The notes under the pieces: generated by a model
What the model saw: only the letters and a program-made list of their open reading frames with translations
Databases searched by the model: none
What the model was told of the DNA's origin: nothing
Assembly (NCBI GenBank): GCA_003486705.1
Contig: DNGE01000090.1
Coordinates: forward strand, 26,427 to 48,796
Source: Bacillota bacterium
GTDB lineage: Bacteria > Bacillota_I > Bacilli_A > MOL361 > Turicibacteraceae
Direction: 5' to 3'
DNA length: 22,370 bases
Shown: in pieces, positions 1 through 7,517 of the stretch
Layout: each line of letters begins with the position of its first letter
Numbering within the stretch: position 1 is the first letter of the stretch
Made by a program: the position numbers and the translations under genes

Positions 1-319
1 GTTCGATAGCCGAACGTTGCATCGGATCAACATTCAACACTAAGACATTTAAACGAGACATTAAATATCGTTGTCTAACACGATTTCTTACACGTTTAAT
101 TTGCTTCATTAATAGTTGACTTTGCATCTCGTTATAGATAGATTTTTGATTTAAATAAATTAATTGAACGGTTGGGTGATTTAAATTTTCCAACCAAATT
201 TCATTTTCATTTCCGACAAAAATGTATGCTTCTTCAGCCATTAAGTAATTCATGATGTTCATGACTAAATCACTTTTTATATCTAAGCGAATCTCTTTCA
301 TCACAGCTTGCTTTTCCAT
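1..319 (-). CDS. Probable rhomboid-family protease, N-terminal domain only (cut by window edge)
   Basis: An open frame of 106 codons starts at ATG 319 and runs off the window at base 1. It follows rluD by 11 bases and has a TAGGTGA ribosome binding site 6 bases before the ATG. The visible part is soluble, with a NENEIWLE stretch near residues 38-45, then a basic helix (KQIKRVRNRVRQR) and a strand-like RLNVLVLNVD. This layout resembles the cytosolic N-terminal domain of B. subtilis YqgP/GluP, which has a similar DEIWLE segment, a basic RVRHQL helix and a LNVFF strand ahead of its seven membrane helices. If this is right, the missing part holds the GASG serine motif and the membrane domain. The match is from memory of one family member, so the assignment is tentative; the open frame itself is secure. 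Confidence 0.5.
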   Translation of the reverse strand, partial: MEKQAVMKEIRLDIKSDLVMNIMNYLMAEEAYIFVGNENEIWLENLNHPTVQLIYLNQKSIYNEMQSQLLMKQIKRVRNRVRQRYLMSRLNVLVLNVDPMQRSAIE

Positions 320-330
320 TTATAAATCAC

Positions 331-1248
331 CTATAATTTATTTGAATTTCGAAGACTTTCTAACATCTCTGTGAAGTAATCAGGTAACGGTGCAGAGAAT
401 TCAACGTATTCATTCGTTTTTGGATGAACAAATCCAAGTGTTGCAGCATGTAAGAATTGCCCTGTTTCTCCAATAACTTTTCTTGGTCCATATTGTGGGT
501 CCCCCACTAGTGGATAACCAATGTATTTCATATGAACACGAATCTGATGAGTACGTCCCGTTTCTAATCGACATTCAATTAATGTGAATCCTGCAAAACG
601 CTCGATGACTTTAAAATGCGTCACAGCATGTTTTCCACCTTCAATAACTGTCATCTTTTTGCGGTCTTTTGGATCGCGCCCAACCGGTGCATCGATTGTA
701 CCAGTATCATGCGGAATTTCACCATATACAAGTGCCACATATTTACGTGTTACTGATTTTTCGACTAACTGATTGACAAGTGATTCATGTGCAATATCAT
801 TTTTAGCAATCATTAATAACCCAGAGGTATCTTTATCGATGCGGTGTACAATTCCCGGACGTAAAACGCCGTTTATACCTGATAAATCTTTAACGTGAGA
901 CATTAACCCATTAACAAGTGTCCCACTCATGCTTCCTGGTGCAGGGTGTACAACCATATTCGATGGTTTGTTTACAACAATCACATAATCATCTTCATAA
1001 GCAATATCTAAATCCATCTCTTCTGCAACAACATCTAATGCTTCAGGTTCTGGAATTGTCACTTCAATTTGGTCATCTAATTTACACTTGTAATTTGCTT
1101 TACCAACTTTCCCATTTACTGTAATACATTGATCTTTAATTAACGTTTGAACAAAAGAACGTGATAAATCTTCTAATGCCTGAGAAATCACCTTGTCTAA
1201 ACGTTGACCTGCTAAGTCTTCTGTAATTAATAACATTTCTTGTTCCAT
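331..1248 (-). CDS. rluD: 23S rRNA/tRNA pseudouridine synthase, RluA/RluD family (YlyB-like)
   Basis: A 305-residue pseudouridine synthase that isomerises specific uridines in structured RNA, most likely 23S rRNA. An S4 RNA-binding domain occupies roughly residues 14-75 (starting AGQRLDKVISQAL). The catalytic domain follows, with the family signature HRIDKDTSG at 135-143; Asp138 is the expected nucleophile. The later GRTHQIRVH and GDPQYG motifs are also present. Length is normal for the family. ATG 1248 is preceded by AAAGGATGG. It lies 53 bases downstream of lspA on the same strand, as ylyB does in B. subtilis, and is probably in one transcript with lspA and the rhomboid-like gene. The family is certain; whether the target is the RluD site cannot be told from sequence. 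Confidence 0.9.
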   Translation of the reverse strand: MEQEMLLITEDLAGQRLDKVISQALEDLSRSFVQTLIKDQCITVNGKVGKANYKCKLDDQIEVTIPEPEALDVVAEEMDLDIAYEDDYVIVVNKPSNMVVHPAPGSMSGTLVNGLMSHVKDLSGINGVLRPGIVHRIDKDTSGLLMIAKNDIAHESLVNQLVEKSVTRKYVALVYGEIPHDTGTIDAPVGRDPKDRKKMTVIEGGKHAVTHFKVIERFAGFTLIECRLETGRTHQIRVHMKYIGYPLVGDPQYGPRKVIGETGQFLHAATLGFVHPKTNEYVEFSAPLPDYFTEMLESLRNSNKL

Positions 1249-1301
1249 ATAAGTCCATCCTTTTTCTTCTGGTTGTCTAGTTTATTTATTTTGACTAATG
1301 A

Positions 1302-1817
1302 TTAAGATTGAATACGGTCTGTAGTCTCAATCGTCTCACACTTAACTTCAGCTGCTGGATTCTTTGCAAAAATTTCTTTTAATGCATCGACTGCCATTAA
1401 AAAGACCCCAATACAAAGTGCACTATCTGCTACGTTAAAAATAGGGAAATCATATCCAAAAATATAAACATCAATAAAATCTGTCACTTGTTGGAATAAC
1501 AAACGATCAATAAAGTTACCGATTGCTCCCCCTAAAATTAAGGCTAATGCAATACCTAATAAATATTCTTTTTTAATATTTATCGTATTCATCCAATATA
1601 AAATAATACCGATAACAATTAAAGTTACCACATAGAAAAACATCATTTTCCCTTGAAATATCCCCCATGCTGCACCTGCATTTCGATGTGAAGTTATAGA
1701 TAAAACCCCATCAATTAGAGGAATTGATTGTCCAATCGTCATCGTTGTAACAATTAAATATTTTGTCAGCTGATCAATTAAAATTGTAATAACTGTGATG
1801 GCAACTAATAACCACAT
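1302..1817 (-). CDS. lspA: Lipoprotein signal peptidase (signal peptidase II)
   Basis: An integral membrane aspartyl protease that cuts the signal peptide from diacylglyceryl-modified prolipoproteins. I place the start at ATG 1817 (171 residues), because AAAGGAGAAGAGAG lies just upstream. A start 13 codons further up is open but has no such site and would add a polar leader before the first membrane helix. Four hydrophobic segments are visible. The family motifs are all present: HRNAGAAWGIF near 44-54, GGAIGNFIDRL at 96-106 with catalytic Asp104, and FNVADSA at 127-133 with catalytic Asp131. It is the first gene after its own candidate promoter and is followed by rluD, the same pairing as lspA-ylyB in B. 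subtilis. Confidence 0.95.
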   Translation of the reverse strand: MWLLVAITVITILIDQLTKYLIVTTMTIGQSIPLIDGVLSITSHRNAGAAWGIFQGKMMFFYVVTLIVIGIILYWMNTINIKKEYLLGIALALILGGAIGNFIDRLLFQQVTDFIDVYIFGYDFPIFNVADSALCIGVFLMAVDALKEIFAKNPAAEVKCETIETTDRIQS

Positions 1818-1862
1818 AACACTCTCTTCTCCTTTAGTATTCGTATTTTTAAACATTTTAAC

Positions 1863-1891
1863 ATTATAACAAACAATTGCCTTTTTGTATA
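1863..1891 (-). promoter_or_regulatory. Candidate sigma-A promoter for lspA-rluD
   Basis: Read on the minus strand: TATACA, a 17-base spacer, then TATAAT preceded by TGT (extended -10). The -10 lies about 46 bases above the lspA start. The -35 matches TTGACA at four of six positions. No clear terminator separates it from the deaminase gene, so read-through is also possible. Confidence 0.6.
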
Positions 1892-1933
1892 TATTTATTC
1901 CCTTTTCAGGAAATCGCTTTTATCGACTAATTC

Positions 1934-2419
1934 TTAATCTAAATACGTCTCTAATTGGACTAATTGTACCTCTAACCCTTTTATTTGACGGTAAGCCACC
2001 TGTGCCGCATCTAGCATTTTACGAGACGCAATACTGCTTTCTGTCGTTTTATATTTATCACTTAAGTAAATAATTTCTTTCATACCTGATTGAATGATAT
2101 ATTTTGCACACTCATGGCACGGAAATAACGAAACGTATATTTTACAATTTTTTAGTTGCGTCGTGCTATTTAATATTGCATTTTGTTCAGCGTGAACGAC
2201 GTATGGGTATTTTGTTTCAAGATACTCCCCCTCACGATTCCATGGAAATTCATGATCTGAACAACCTTGAGGGAATCCATTATATCCAATTCCAACAATT
2301 CGATTATCTTGATTGACAATACATGCACCAACTTGTGTTTGAGGATCCTTACTTCTTTTACTTGAAAGTAGGGCAATCCCCATAAAATAATCATCCCAAC
2401 TTATATAATTTTCATTCAT
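1934..2419 (-). CDS. comEB: Deoxycytidylate (dCMP) deaminase, ComEB-like
   Basis: A zinc-dependent cytidine/deoxycytidylate deaminase of 161 residues, expected to convert dCMP to dUMP for thymidylate synthesis. The zinc and catalytic motif HAE is at residues 76-78 (HAEQNAI), with Glu78 as proton shuttle. The second zinc motif PCHEC is at 100-104 (Cys101, Cys104). The N-terminal SWDDYFMGIALLSS and the GYNGFPQGCSD segment are typical of dCMP deaminases rather than of the short tRNA or cytidine deaminases. ATG 2419 has GAAGGAGTG upstream. The gene is not in a com operon here; it sits alone between nagA and lspA with its own promoter-like sequence. The symbol is by similarity, and no competence role is implied by context. 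Confidence 0.88.
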   Translation of the reverse strand: MNENYISWDDYFMGIALLSSKRSKDPQTQVGACIVNQDNRIVGIGYNGFPQGCSDHEFPWNREGEYLETKYPYVVHAEQNAILNSTTQLKNCKIYVSLFPCHECAKYIIQSGMKEIIYLSDKYKTTESSIASRKMLDAAQVAYRQIKGLEVQLVQLETYLD

Positions 2420-2450
2420 GCTATCACTCCTTCAAATTCAAAACAAAAAT

Positions 2451-2478
2451 ATATTACCAATTATTTTAGCTTTTTCAA
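2451..2478 (-). promoter_or_regulatory. Candidate sigma-A promoter for the dCMP deaminase gene
   Basis: On the minus strand: TTGAAA, a 16-base spacer, TAATAT, about 31 bases above the ATG. The elements are reasonable but imperfect, in an AT-rich region where chance matches are common. Confidence 0.4.
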
Positions 2479-2630
2479 TGTATTTATAAACATTGCCTTC
2501 ATACCTTTTTAAGTCGACATATGTTTATGTAAATCATATTTATATTAATACTTACAAAGCATCTTTGCCCCAATGTTTATACAAATAGTCGTAAGCATCG
2601 ACTTTAATTTAAACATAACATAAAATGTTT

Positions 2631-2665
2631 AAAAATAAAACAAAAACCTATCACGTGATAGGTTT
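2631..2665 (-). terminator. Rho-independent terminator of nagA
   Basis: A perfect 22-base palindrome at 2644-2665 (AAACCTATCAC and its complement, centred on CACGTG) lies 86 bases after the nagA stop. On the minus strand it is followed by TTTGTTTTATTTTT. The reverse direction lacks a good T-run, so it acts for nagA. Confidence 0.85.
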
Positions 2666-2751
2666 ATATTCGTTTGATATTACGCAACTCATTTCCTAAA
2701 AATTATTGCGTACACCTTTATTATTTTATTTCTAATTAATTTTATTCTTAG

Positions 2752-3882
2752 TTACTTTGAATAAACAAGCGTTCCTTCAACAAAAGTAGAAATAGCCTCT
2801 AAGTTTTCATCCCATACGACAAGATCAGCATCTTTCCCAATTGCAATGGATCCCTTAGTCGCTTCAACTCCTATGCTAGTTGCCGGATTTAGTGAGGCAA
2901 AGCGATACACTTCATTTAACGATAAATGTGAATGCTCTACATAATTTTTTATCGCTTGATTCAACGTTAAGACACTTCCCGCTAACGAACCGCTACGTAA
3001 TCTTGCACATTTATTACAAACCACTACTTCTTGTCCACCTAAATCGTACACACCATCATCCATTCCACCTGCTCGCATACTATCTGTAACTAATACAACT
3101 CGATTTAATCCAACATTGTCACTAAACCATTTAAACAACCCTTTATGAACATGAATTGTATCCGCAATAATTTCAGCAAAAATATCTGATGTTAAAATGG
3201 CACCGACCACTCCTGGATCACGGTGATGAAGGCCAGTCATTCCGTTAAATGTGTGTGTCGCATGGGTAATCCCATCTTCAATCGCTGATTTCGCTTCTTC
3301 ATAAGTTGCTGACGTATGACCGATTGAAAGTTTAATATTTGTATTCGCTCTTACCGTTTTAATAAACTCATGATTTTCATCCTCTTCAGGCGCAATCGTG
3401 ATTAATTTGATCGTATCAGAATATGGTTGAATTTGCTCAAATGTTGGTTTGACAATATATTCAGCATTTTGAGCACCTTTGAATGTTTCACTAATATAAG
3501 GTCCTTCTAAATGACACCCTAGAATTTTTGCCCCTTTTGAAGGCTGTTTCATCATTGTTTCAATAGTGTCTAATGCGTTTTTGATATCTTGTTGACTCAT
3601 TGTCATCGTTGTCGCTAAATAACTTGTCACTCCAAATCGTGCAACTGTTTCGCTAATCGTTTCTAATGCCTTTGCACTTGCATCCATTACATCATATCCA
3701 CCACATCCGTGTATATGTACATCAATTAACCCTGGCCCAACTAATAACCCTTTTGCATCAATAACTTCAGCTCCATTAGGAACTTCCTCGCATATATCTA
3801 AAATTCGTTTATCAAATACCAATACTTTATCTTCAATAAGCTTGTCATCTATCATTAACTTTCCATTGATAATCGCCTTCAT
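2752..3882 (-). CDS. nagA: N-acetylglucosamine-6-phosphate deacetylase
   Basis: A cytosolic amidohydrolase of 376 residues that removes acetate from GlcNAc-6-phosphate to give glucosamine-6-phosphate, in amino-sugar use and cell wall recycling. Visible landmarks are HIHG at 56-59, the metal ligand in HLEGPYIS (Glu126), His189 (IGHTSATY), His210 in ATHTFNGMTGLHHRDPG, and the catalytic Asp267 in VTDSMRAGG. LAGS near 300-303 is also typical. Length fits the family. ATG 3882 has a strong GGAGGGG site. It has its own terminator and a candidate NagR/DasR-type operator just upstream, so it looks like an independent, sugar-regulated unit. No nagB or PTS gene is adjacent, which is unusual for nagA. 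Confidence 0.95.
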   Translation of the reverse strand: MKAIINGKLMIDDKLIEDKVLVFDKRILDICEEVPNGAEVIDAKGLLVGPGLIDVHIHGCGGYDVMDASAKALETISETVARFGVTSYLATTMTMSQQDIKNALDTIETMMKQPSKGAKILGCHLEGPYISETFKGAQNAEYIVKPTFEQIQPYSDTIKLITIAPEEDENHEFIKTVRANTNIKLSIGHTSATYEEAKSAIEDGITHATHTFNGMTGLHHRDPGVVGAILTSDIFAEIIADTIHVHKGLFKWFSDNVGLNRVVLVTDSMRAGGMDDGVYDLGGQEVVVCNKCARLRSGSLAGSVLTLNQAIKNYVEHSHLSLNEVYRFASLNPATSIGVEATKGSIAIGKDADLVVWDENLEAISTFVEGTLVYSK

Positions 3883-3899
3883 AATACCCCTCCACTTTA

Positions 3900-3915
3900 A
3901 CTTGTCTATACAATA
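3900..3915. promoter_or_regulatory. Candidate NagR/DasR-type (GntR family) operator upstream of nagA
   Basis: The plus-strand 16-mer ACTTGTCTATACAATA has imperfect two-fold symmetry (TTGT....ACAA) and matches the DasR-type dre consensus ACTGGTCTAGACCAGT, as I recall it, at 11 of 16 positions. It lies 17 bases above the nagA start, between the ribosome binding site and AT-rich -10-like sequence (TATGATATAAA on the minus strand, around 3918-3928). A repressor here would block nagA transcription until amino-sugar phosphate binds. The regulator gene is not in the window. Confidence 0.5.
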
Positions 3916-3991
3916 TTTATATCATACTTTGATACCTTTTGAAAACGATATACTTGACCTTTTTAATGAATATACTTATTTTTCGAACAGC

Positions 3992-4027
3992 AAAAAAAAC
4001 TCAGTTACCTATTAGGCAACTGAGTTT
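3992..4027 (-). terminator. Rho-independent terminator of ileS
   Basis: Starts 18 bases after the ileS stop. On the minus strand AAACTCAGTTGCC pairs with GGTAACTGAGTTT (one G-U pair) around a short TAAT loop and runs into eight T residues. Confidence 0.93.
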
Positions 4028-4044
4028 AACTGATTATTTTAAGA

Positions 4045-6777
4045 TTAAGCAATAACGTCTGAACAACGACCACAAATTCCTGTTTCGTTTACGTCATCTA
4101 CAACTAACCAACAACGTTCACAAGTATGACCTTCAGCCGCCTTAACTAAAACAGCTAACCCTTCAAATTGTAAAGCTTCAGCTGGAGCTGCTTCCGTTGA
4201 AACAACTAATTCTGATACAATAAAGATTTGTTTTAAATCAACTGTTAAAGACTCTAATAATGCTTTGTTTTCAGCACTTGGATATAAAGTCACAGACGCT
4301 GTTAATGACTTACCAATCACTTTTGCGTTACGTGCTTCTTCTAAAGCTTTTAAAACATCTGATCGTAAAGCAAGTAATTGGCTCCATTTTTGTGCTAATT
4401 CAACTGTATTTTCATAAGTTTTAACCTTAGGCATATCAGCTAAATACACTGACTCTTCTTTTTGACCTGGAATAAAGCTATATACTTCATCCGCTGTATG
4501 AGGAATAACAGGCGCTAATAAACGAACCATATCACATACATGGTGATATAAAACGGTTTGAATAGAACGACGTGCTAAACTATCATTTTTCTCGATATAT
4601 AAAATATCTTTTGTGAAATCTAAATAGAATGCACTTAAATCATTTGAGATATAGTTGTTTACTTTTTTAAATACATCATCAAAACGATACTCTTCATACG
4701 CTTCACGTAAATCTTTAGTTAATTCATTTAAGCGAACCATCATAAATTGATCCACTTCATTCATGTTTTCAAATGACACTAAGTCAGTTGCAGGATTGAA
4801 ATCAAATAAGTTTCCAAGTAAGAAACGGAATGTATTACGCATTTTACGGTAGCTTTCAGCAACTTGCTTAATTAAATCATCTGAAATACGTACGTCTGAT
4901 TGATAATCAACAGATGCAACCCATAAACGAACAATATCCGCACCAAATGTTTTGATTAATTTTAGTGGGTCTATTACGTTACCGATTGATTTAGACATCT
5001 TACGTCCTTCACCATCTAAAACAAATCCATGAGATACAACTGTTTTATAAGGCGCTTTACCTGTCATTGCAACACCTGTTGATAATGACGAGTTAAACCA
5101 TCCACGGTATTGGTCAGAACCTTCTAAATATAAATCAGCTGGATATGGTAATCCACGCTCAACTAATACACTGTGGTGAGATGATCCTGAATCGAACCAA
5201 ACGTCCATGATATCCGTTTCTTTACGGAACTTCCCGTTCGGTGAACCTGGATGTGTGAATCCTTCAGGTAATAATTCTTCCGCATCACGCTCAAACCAAA
5301 TATTTGATCCATGTTCACGGAATAATGCAGCTACATGATCAATAACTGTTTCGTCTAAAATTTCCTGTCCATTTTCCGCATAGAAAATTGGAATTGGAAC
5401 ACCCCAAACACGTTGTCGAGAAATACACCAGTCTGCACGATCTTTAATCATGTTTCCTAAACGTACTTCACCCCAAGTTGGTAACCAGTTTACATTTTTA
5501 ATTTCTTCCATCATTTGTCCTTTTAATGCCTCAATTGAAGCGAACCATTGCTCAGTAGCACGGAAGATAATTGGTTTTTTCGTACGCCAGTCATGTGGGT
5601 ATGAGTGAGTGATAAAGCGTAATTTTAATAATGCGCCACATGCTTCTAAAGCCATTCCAACTTCTTTATTTGCATCTTCATAATACATTCCGGCAAATTG
5701 GTGAGCTTCATCTGTCATGTATCCACGGTGATCAACTGGACATAATACTTCTAATTTGTATTGGCGACCAGCATTAAAGTCATCTTCTCCGTGACCAGGA
5801 GCAGTATGAACTAAACCAGTTCCGGCATCAAGCGTAACGTGCTCACCTAAAATTAATAATGAAGTACGGTCAAATAACGGGTGTTTTGCTGTCATGTATT
5901 CAAATTCTGACCCTTTATGTGTGCCAACAATCTCGTATGTTTCCCACCCTAATTCTTCAGATAACTTTTCAACTAACTCTTTAGCAACGATGAATTTACG
6001 TTCATTTGCTGAGACAATAGCGTACTCTAAATCAGCATTTACACAGATACCTAAGTTTGCAGGAATTGTCCAAGGTGTTGTTGTCCAAATAACAAATTCT
6101 TCATCACCTGATAAAATTCCTTTTCCATCTGCTACTTTGAATGCAACGTAAATAGATGGTGATTTTTTATCATGATATTCAATCTCTGCTTCCGCTAATG
6201 CAGTTTCTGAAGATGGAGACCAGTAAATTGGTTTTAATCCTTTGTAGATTAAACCGTCTTTTACCATTTTTCCAAATACTTTAATTTGTTGTGCTTCATA
6301 CTCTTTTTGTAATGTGATATATGGGTTATCCCAATCACCAAGCACACCTAAACGCTTGAATTGAGTTTTTTGACCTTCTACTTGTTCTAAAGCATACTCT
6401 TTACATAATTCACGGAATTCAGCAACCGTCTTTTCTTTACGATTTACTTTTTTATTGTTTGTTAAGGCTTGTTCAATTGGTAACCCGTGAGTATCCCAAC
6501 CTGGAATAAATGGTGAGTAGAACCCATCCATGTTTTTATAACGCACAACAAAATCTTTTAAAATTTTATTTAATGCATGTCCCATATGAATATTTCCATT
6601 TGCATATGGAGGTCCATCGTGTAAAACAAATGGTGTATTATTTTTGTTTTTTTCTAATACTTTTTGATATAACGATTCGTTGTACCATTTTTCTTCAATC
6701 TGTGGTTCGCGTGTTGGTAAGTTTCCACGCATTGGAAAATCTGTCTTAGGCATTAACAATGTATCTTTTAATTCCAT
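4045..6777 (-). CDS. ileS: Isoleucyl-tRNA synthetase
   Basis: A class I aminoacyl-tRNA synthetase that charges tRNA-Ile, with editing of misactivated valine. I place the start at ATG 6777 (910 residues): AAAGGAG lies 8 bases upstream, and the N-terminus MELKDTLLMPKTDFPMRGNL aligns with B. subtilis IleS. The GTG three codons further up overlaps that ribosome binding site. The HIGH motif reads HMGH at about 64-67. KMSKS is at about 593-597. The editing domain lies between them (WTTTPWTIPAN). A C-terminal zinc knuckle has four cysteines at about 886, 889, 902 and 905 (CERC...CGRC), as in bacterial-type IleS. The zinc knuckle argues against the mupirocin-resistant eukaryote-like form. The gene is controlled by a T-box leader. 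Confidence 0.98.
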   Translation of the reverse strand: MELKDTLLMPKTDFPMRGNLPTREPQIEEKWYNESLYQKVLEKNKNNTPFVLHDGPPYANGNIHMGHALNKILKDFVVRYKNMDGFYSPFIPGWDTHGLPIEQALTNNKKVNRKEKTVAEFRELCKEYALEQVEGQKTQFKRLGVLGDWDNPYITLQKEYEAQQIKVFGKMVKDGLIYKGLKPIYWSPSSETALAEAEIEYHDKKSPSIYVAFKVADGKGILSGDEEFVIWTTTPWTIPANLGICVNADLEYAIVSANERKFIVAKELVEKLSEELGWETYEIVGTHKGSEFEYMTAKHPLFDRTSLLILGEHVTLDAGTGLVHTAPGHGEDDFNAGRQYKLEVLCPVDHRGYMTDEAHQFAGMYYEDANKEVGMALEACGALLKLRFITHSYPHDWRTKKPIIFRATEQWFASIEALKGQMMEEIKNVNWLPTWGEVRLGNMIKDRADWCISRQRVWGVPIPIFYAENGQEILDETVIDHVAALFREHGSNIWFERDAEELLPEGFTHPGSPNGKFRKETDIMDVWFDSGSSHHSVLVERGLPYPADLYLEGSDQYRGWFNSSLSTGVAMTGKAPYKTVVSHGFVLDGEGRKMSKSIGNVIDPLKLIKTFGADIVRLWVASVDYQSDVRISDDLIKQVAESYRKMRNTFRFLLGNLFDFNPATDLVSFENMNEVDQFMMVRLNELTKDLREAYEEYRFDDVFKKVNNYISNDLSAFYLDFTKDILYIEKNDSLARRSIQTVLYHHVCDMVRLLAPVIPHTADEVYSFIPGQKEESVYLADMPKVKTYENTVELAQKWSQLLALRSDVLKALEEARNAKVIGKSLTASVTLYPSAENKALLESLTVDLKQIFIVSELVVSTEAAPAEALQFEGLAVLVKAAEGHTCERCWLVVDDVNETGICGRCSDVIA

Positions 6778-6815
6778 ATTTGTCACTCCTTTTTTTTGTG
6801 TGCACTGAATGCTGA

Positions 6816-6851
6816 AAATAAAAAAAACTTTTCATCTCAAGGACGAAAAGT
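6816..6851 (-). terminator. T-box leader terminator (conditional)
   Basis: On the minus strand ACTTTTCGTC pairs with GATGAAAAGT (one G-U pair) around CTTGA and is followed by eight T residues. The 5' side competes with the T-box antiterminator. When uncharged tRNA-Ile is plentiful the read-through form should dominate. Confidence 0.92.
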
Positions 6852-7047
6852 TCGTGGTACCACCTTAGTTTACAATAAATAACAAACGTTTTTTATTGCC
6901 TTAAACTATTTATCGCATAGTATACGTCATGCTTTCACATGAAGGCTCCTGGGTGATTCTAACTGTCATTTTTATCGGCCTTTCACCACCACCGACTCGC
7001 TAAGAAAAAGAGAACAGATTAGCATGTCCCAATCAATGCACATATTT
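6816..7047 (-). promoter_or_regulatory. T-box riboswitch leader of ileS (specifier ATC, isoleucine)
   Basis: The leader senses uncharged tRNA-Ile. Reading the minus strand: the base of stem I is CATGCT (7026-7021) with AGCATG (6933-6928). Inside it lie AGCGAGTCGG and GGTGGTGGTGAAAGGCCGATA, typical of the upper stem I loops. The specifier is AATC followed by A, with ATC at 6957-6955. The T-box AAGGTGGTACCACG is at 6866-6853. It is followed by the terminator, whose formation is prevented when uncharged tRNA-Ile pairs with the T-box bulge. Position upstream of ileS and the Ile codon agree. Exact 5' end is inferred from the promoter. Confidence 0.95.
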
Positions 7048-7053
7048 GTTATC

Positions 7054-7082
7054 ATTTTAATGAATTTATGAAAAAAAATCAA
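7054..7082 (-). promoter_or_regulatory. Candidate sigma-A promoter of the ileS T-box transcript
   Basis: Minus strand TTGATT, a 17-base spacer, TAAAAT. It starts within 10 bases of the divIVA stop and would initiate near 7047, just before stem I of the T-box. No terminator separates divIVA from it, so upstream read-through would also meet the T-box. Confidence 0.65.
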
Positions 7083-7090
7083 GAGTTATC

Positions 7091-7507
7091 TTAGGATTTT
7101 CGCCAACAATTTTTAATATCATCTATTTTTAGTTGTAAAAAGTCAATTAATTCATCTTTTACTTCTAAATGACGCGTCTCAAAGCGTTCGGTTTCTTCCA
7201 TTACTTTTTCAACATCTTCAATGGCTTGCCCAATAATAACTTTTGAAATTTTTTCCGTCTCATCAATAATTTTGATTGCATCCAGTTTAGCATGTGTTTT
7301 GATGAGTTCAATTTGTTCTAATTCATTTTGTATTCGTTGTTCTGAAGAGTCATGTAATGCTCTTACTTCTTTTTTTAATGATTTATTTTGCTTTTCTAGC
7401 ACATCAATTTGTTCAATTAATAAGCAAAACACTTTATACAACTCATCTTCAGAGAATCTTCCCCATGATCCCTTCATTTTTTGTTTCAGCAATTCTGCCG
7501 GTGTCAT
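7091..7507 (-). CDS. divIVA: DivIVA-like coiled-coil division protein (divergent)
   Basis: A 138-residue, largely helical protein in the normal divIVA position between ylmH and ileS. DivIVA binds curved membrane at septa and poles and recruits division or sporulation partners. I place the start at ATG 7507, with AGGGGGG 5 bases upstream, 10 bases after the ylmH stop; an upstream in-frame ATG would overlap ylmH. The N-terminal region (SWGRFSEDELYKVFCLLIEQ, then VLEKQNKSLKKEV) matches the DivIVA/GpsB pattern of a membrane-binding loop, the DE-x-V-type helix and a leading coiled coil. The usual FRGY loop is replaced by WGRF. The rest (about 45-135) is charged coiled coil. Function rests on position and helix pattern; the sequence is divergent. 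Confidence 0.7.
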   Translation of the reverse strand: MTPAELLKQKMKGSWGRFSEDELYKVFCLLIEQIDVLEKQNKSLKKEVRALHDSSEQRIQNELEQIELIKTHAKLDAIKIIDETEKISKVIIGQAIEDVEKVMEETERFETRHLEVKDELIDFLQLKIDDIKNCWRKS

Positions 7508-7517
7508 GTTTTCCCCC

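Larger units (their letters stand above)
2420..2751. other. 332-base gap between the dCMP deaminase and nagA
   Basis: A very AT-rich spacer. It holds the candidate deaminase promoter (2451-2478) and the nagA terminator (2631-2665). Between them are interleaved inverted repeats: an 11-base pair of arms at 2485-2495 and 2571-2581, and a 7-base pair at 2511-2517 and 2598-2604. On the minus strand a short open stretch ends at a TAA near 2557 and reads as plausible protein (DAYDYLYKHWGKDAL), but it has no start codon. It could be the tail of a decayed gene or chance. No complete gene is seen. Confidence 0.5.
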
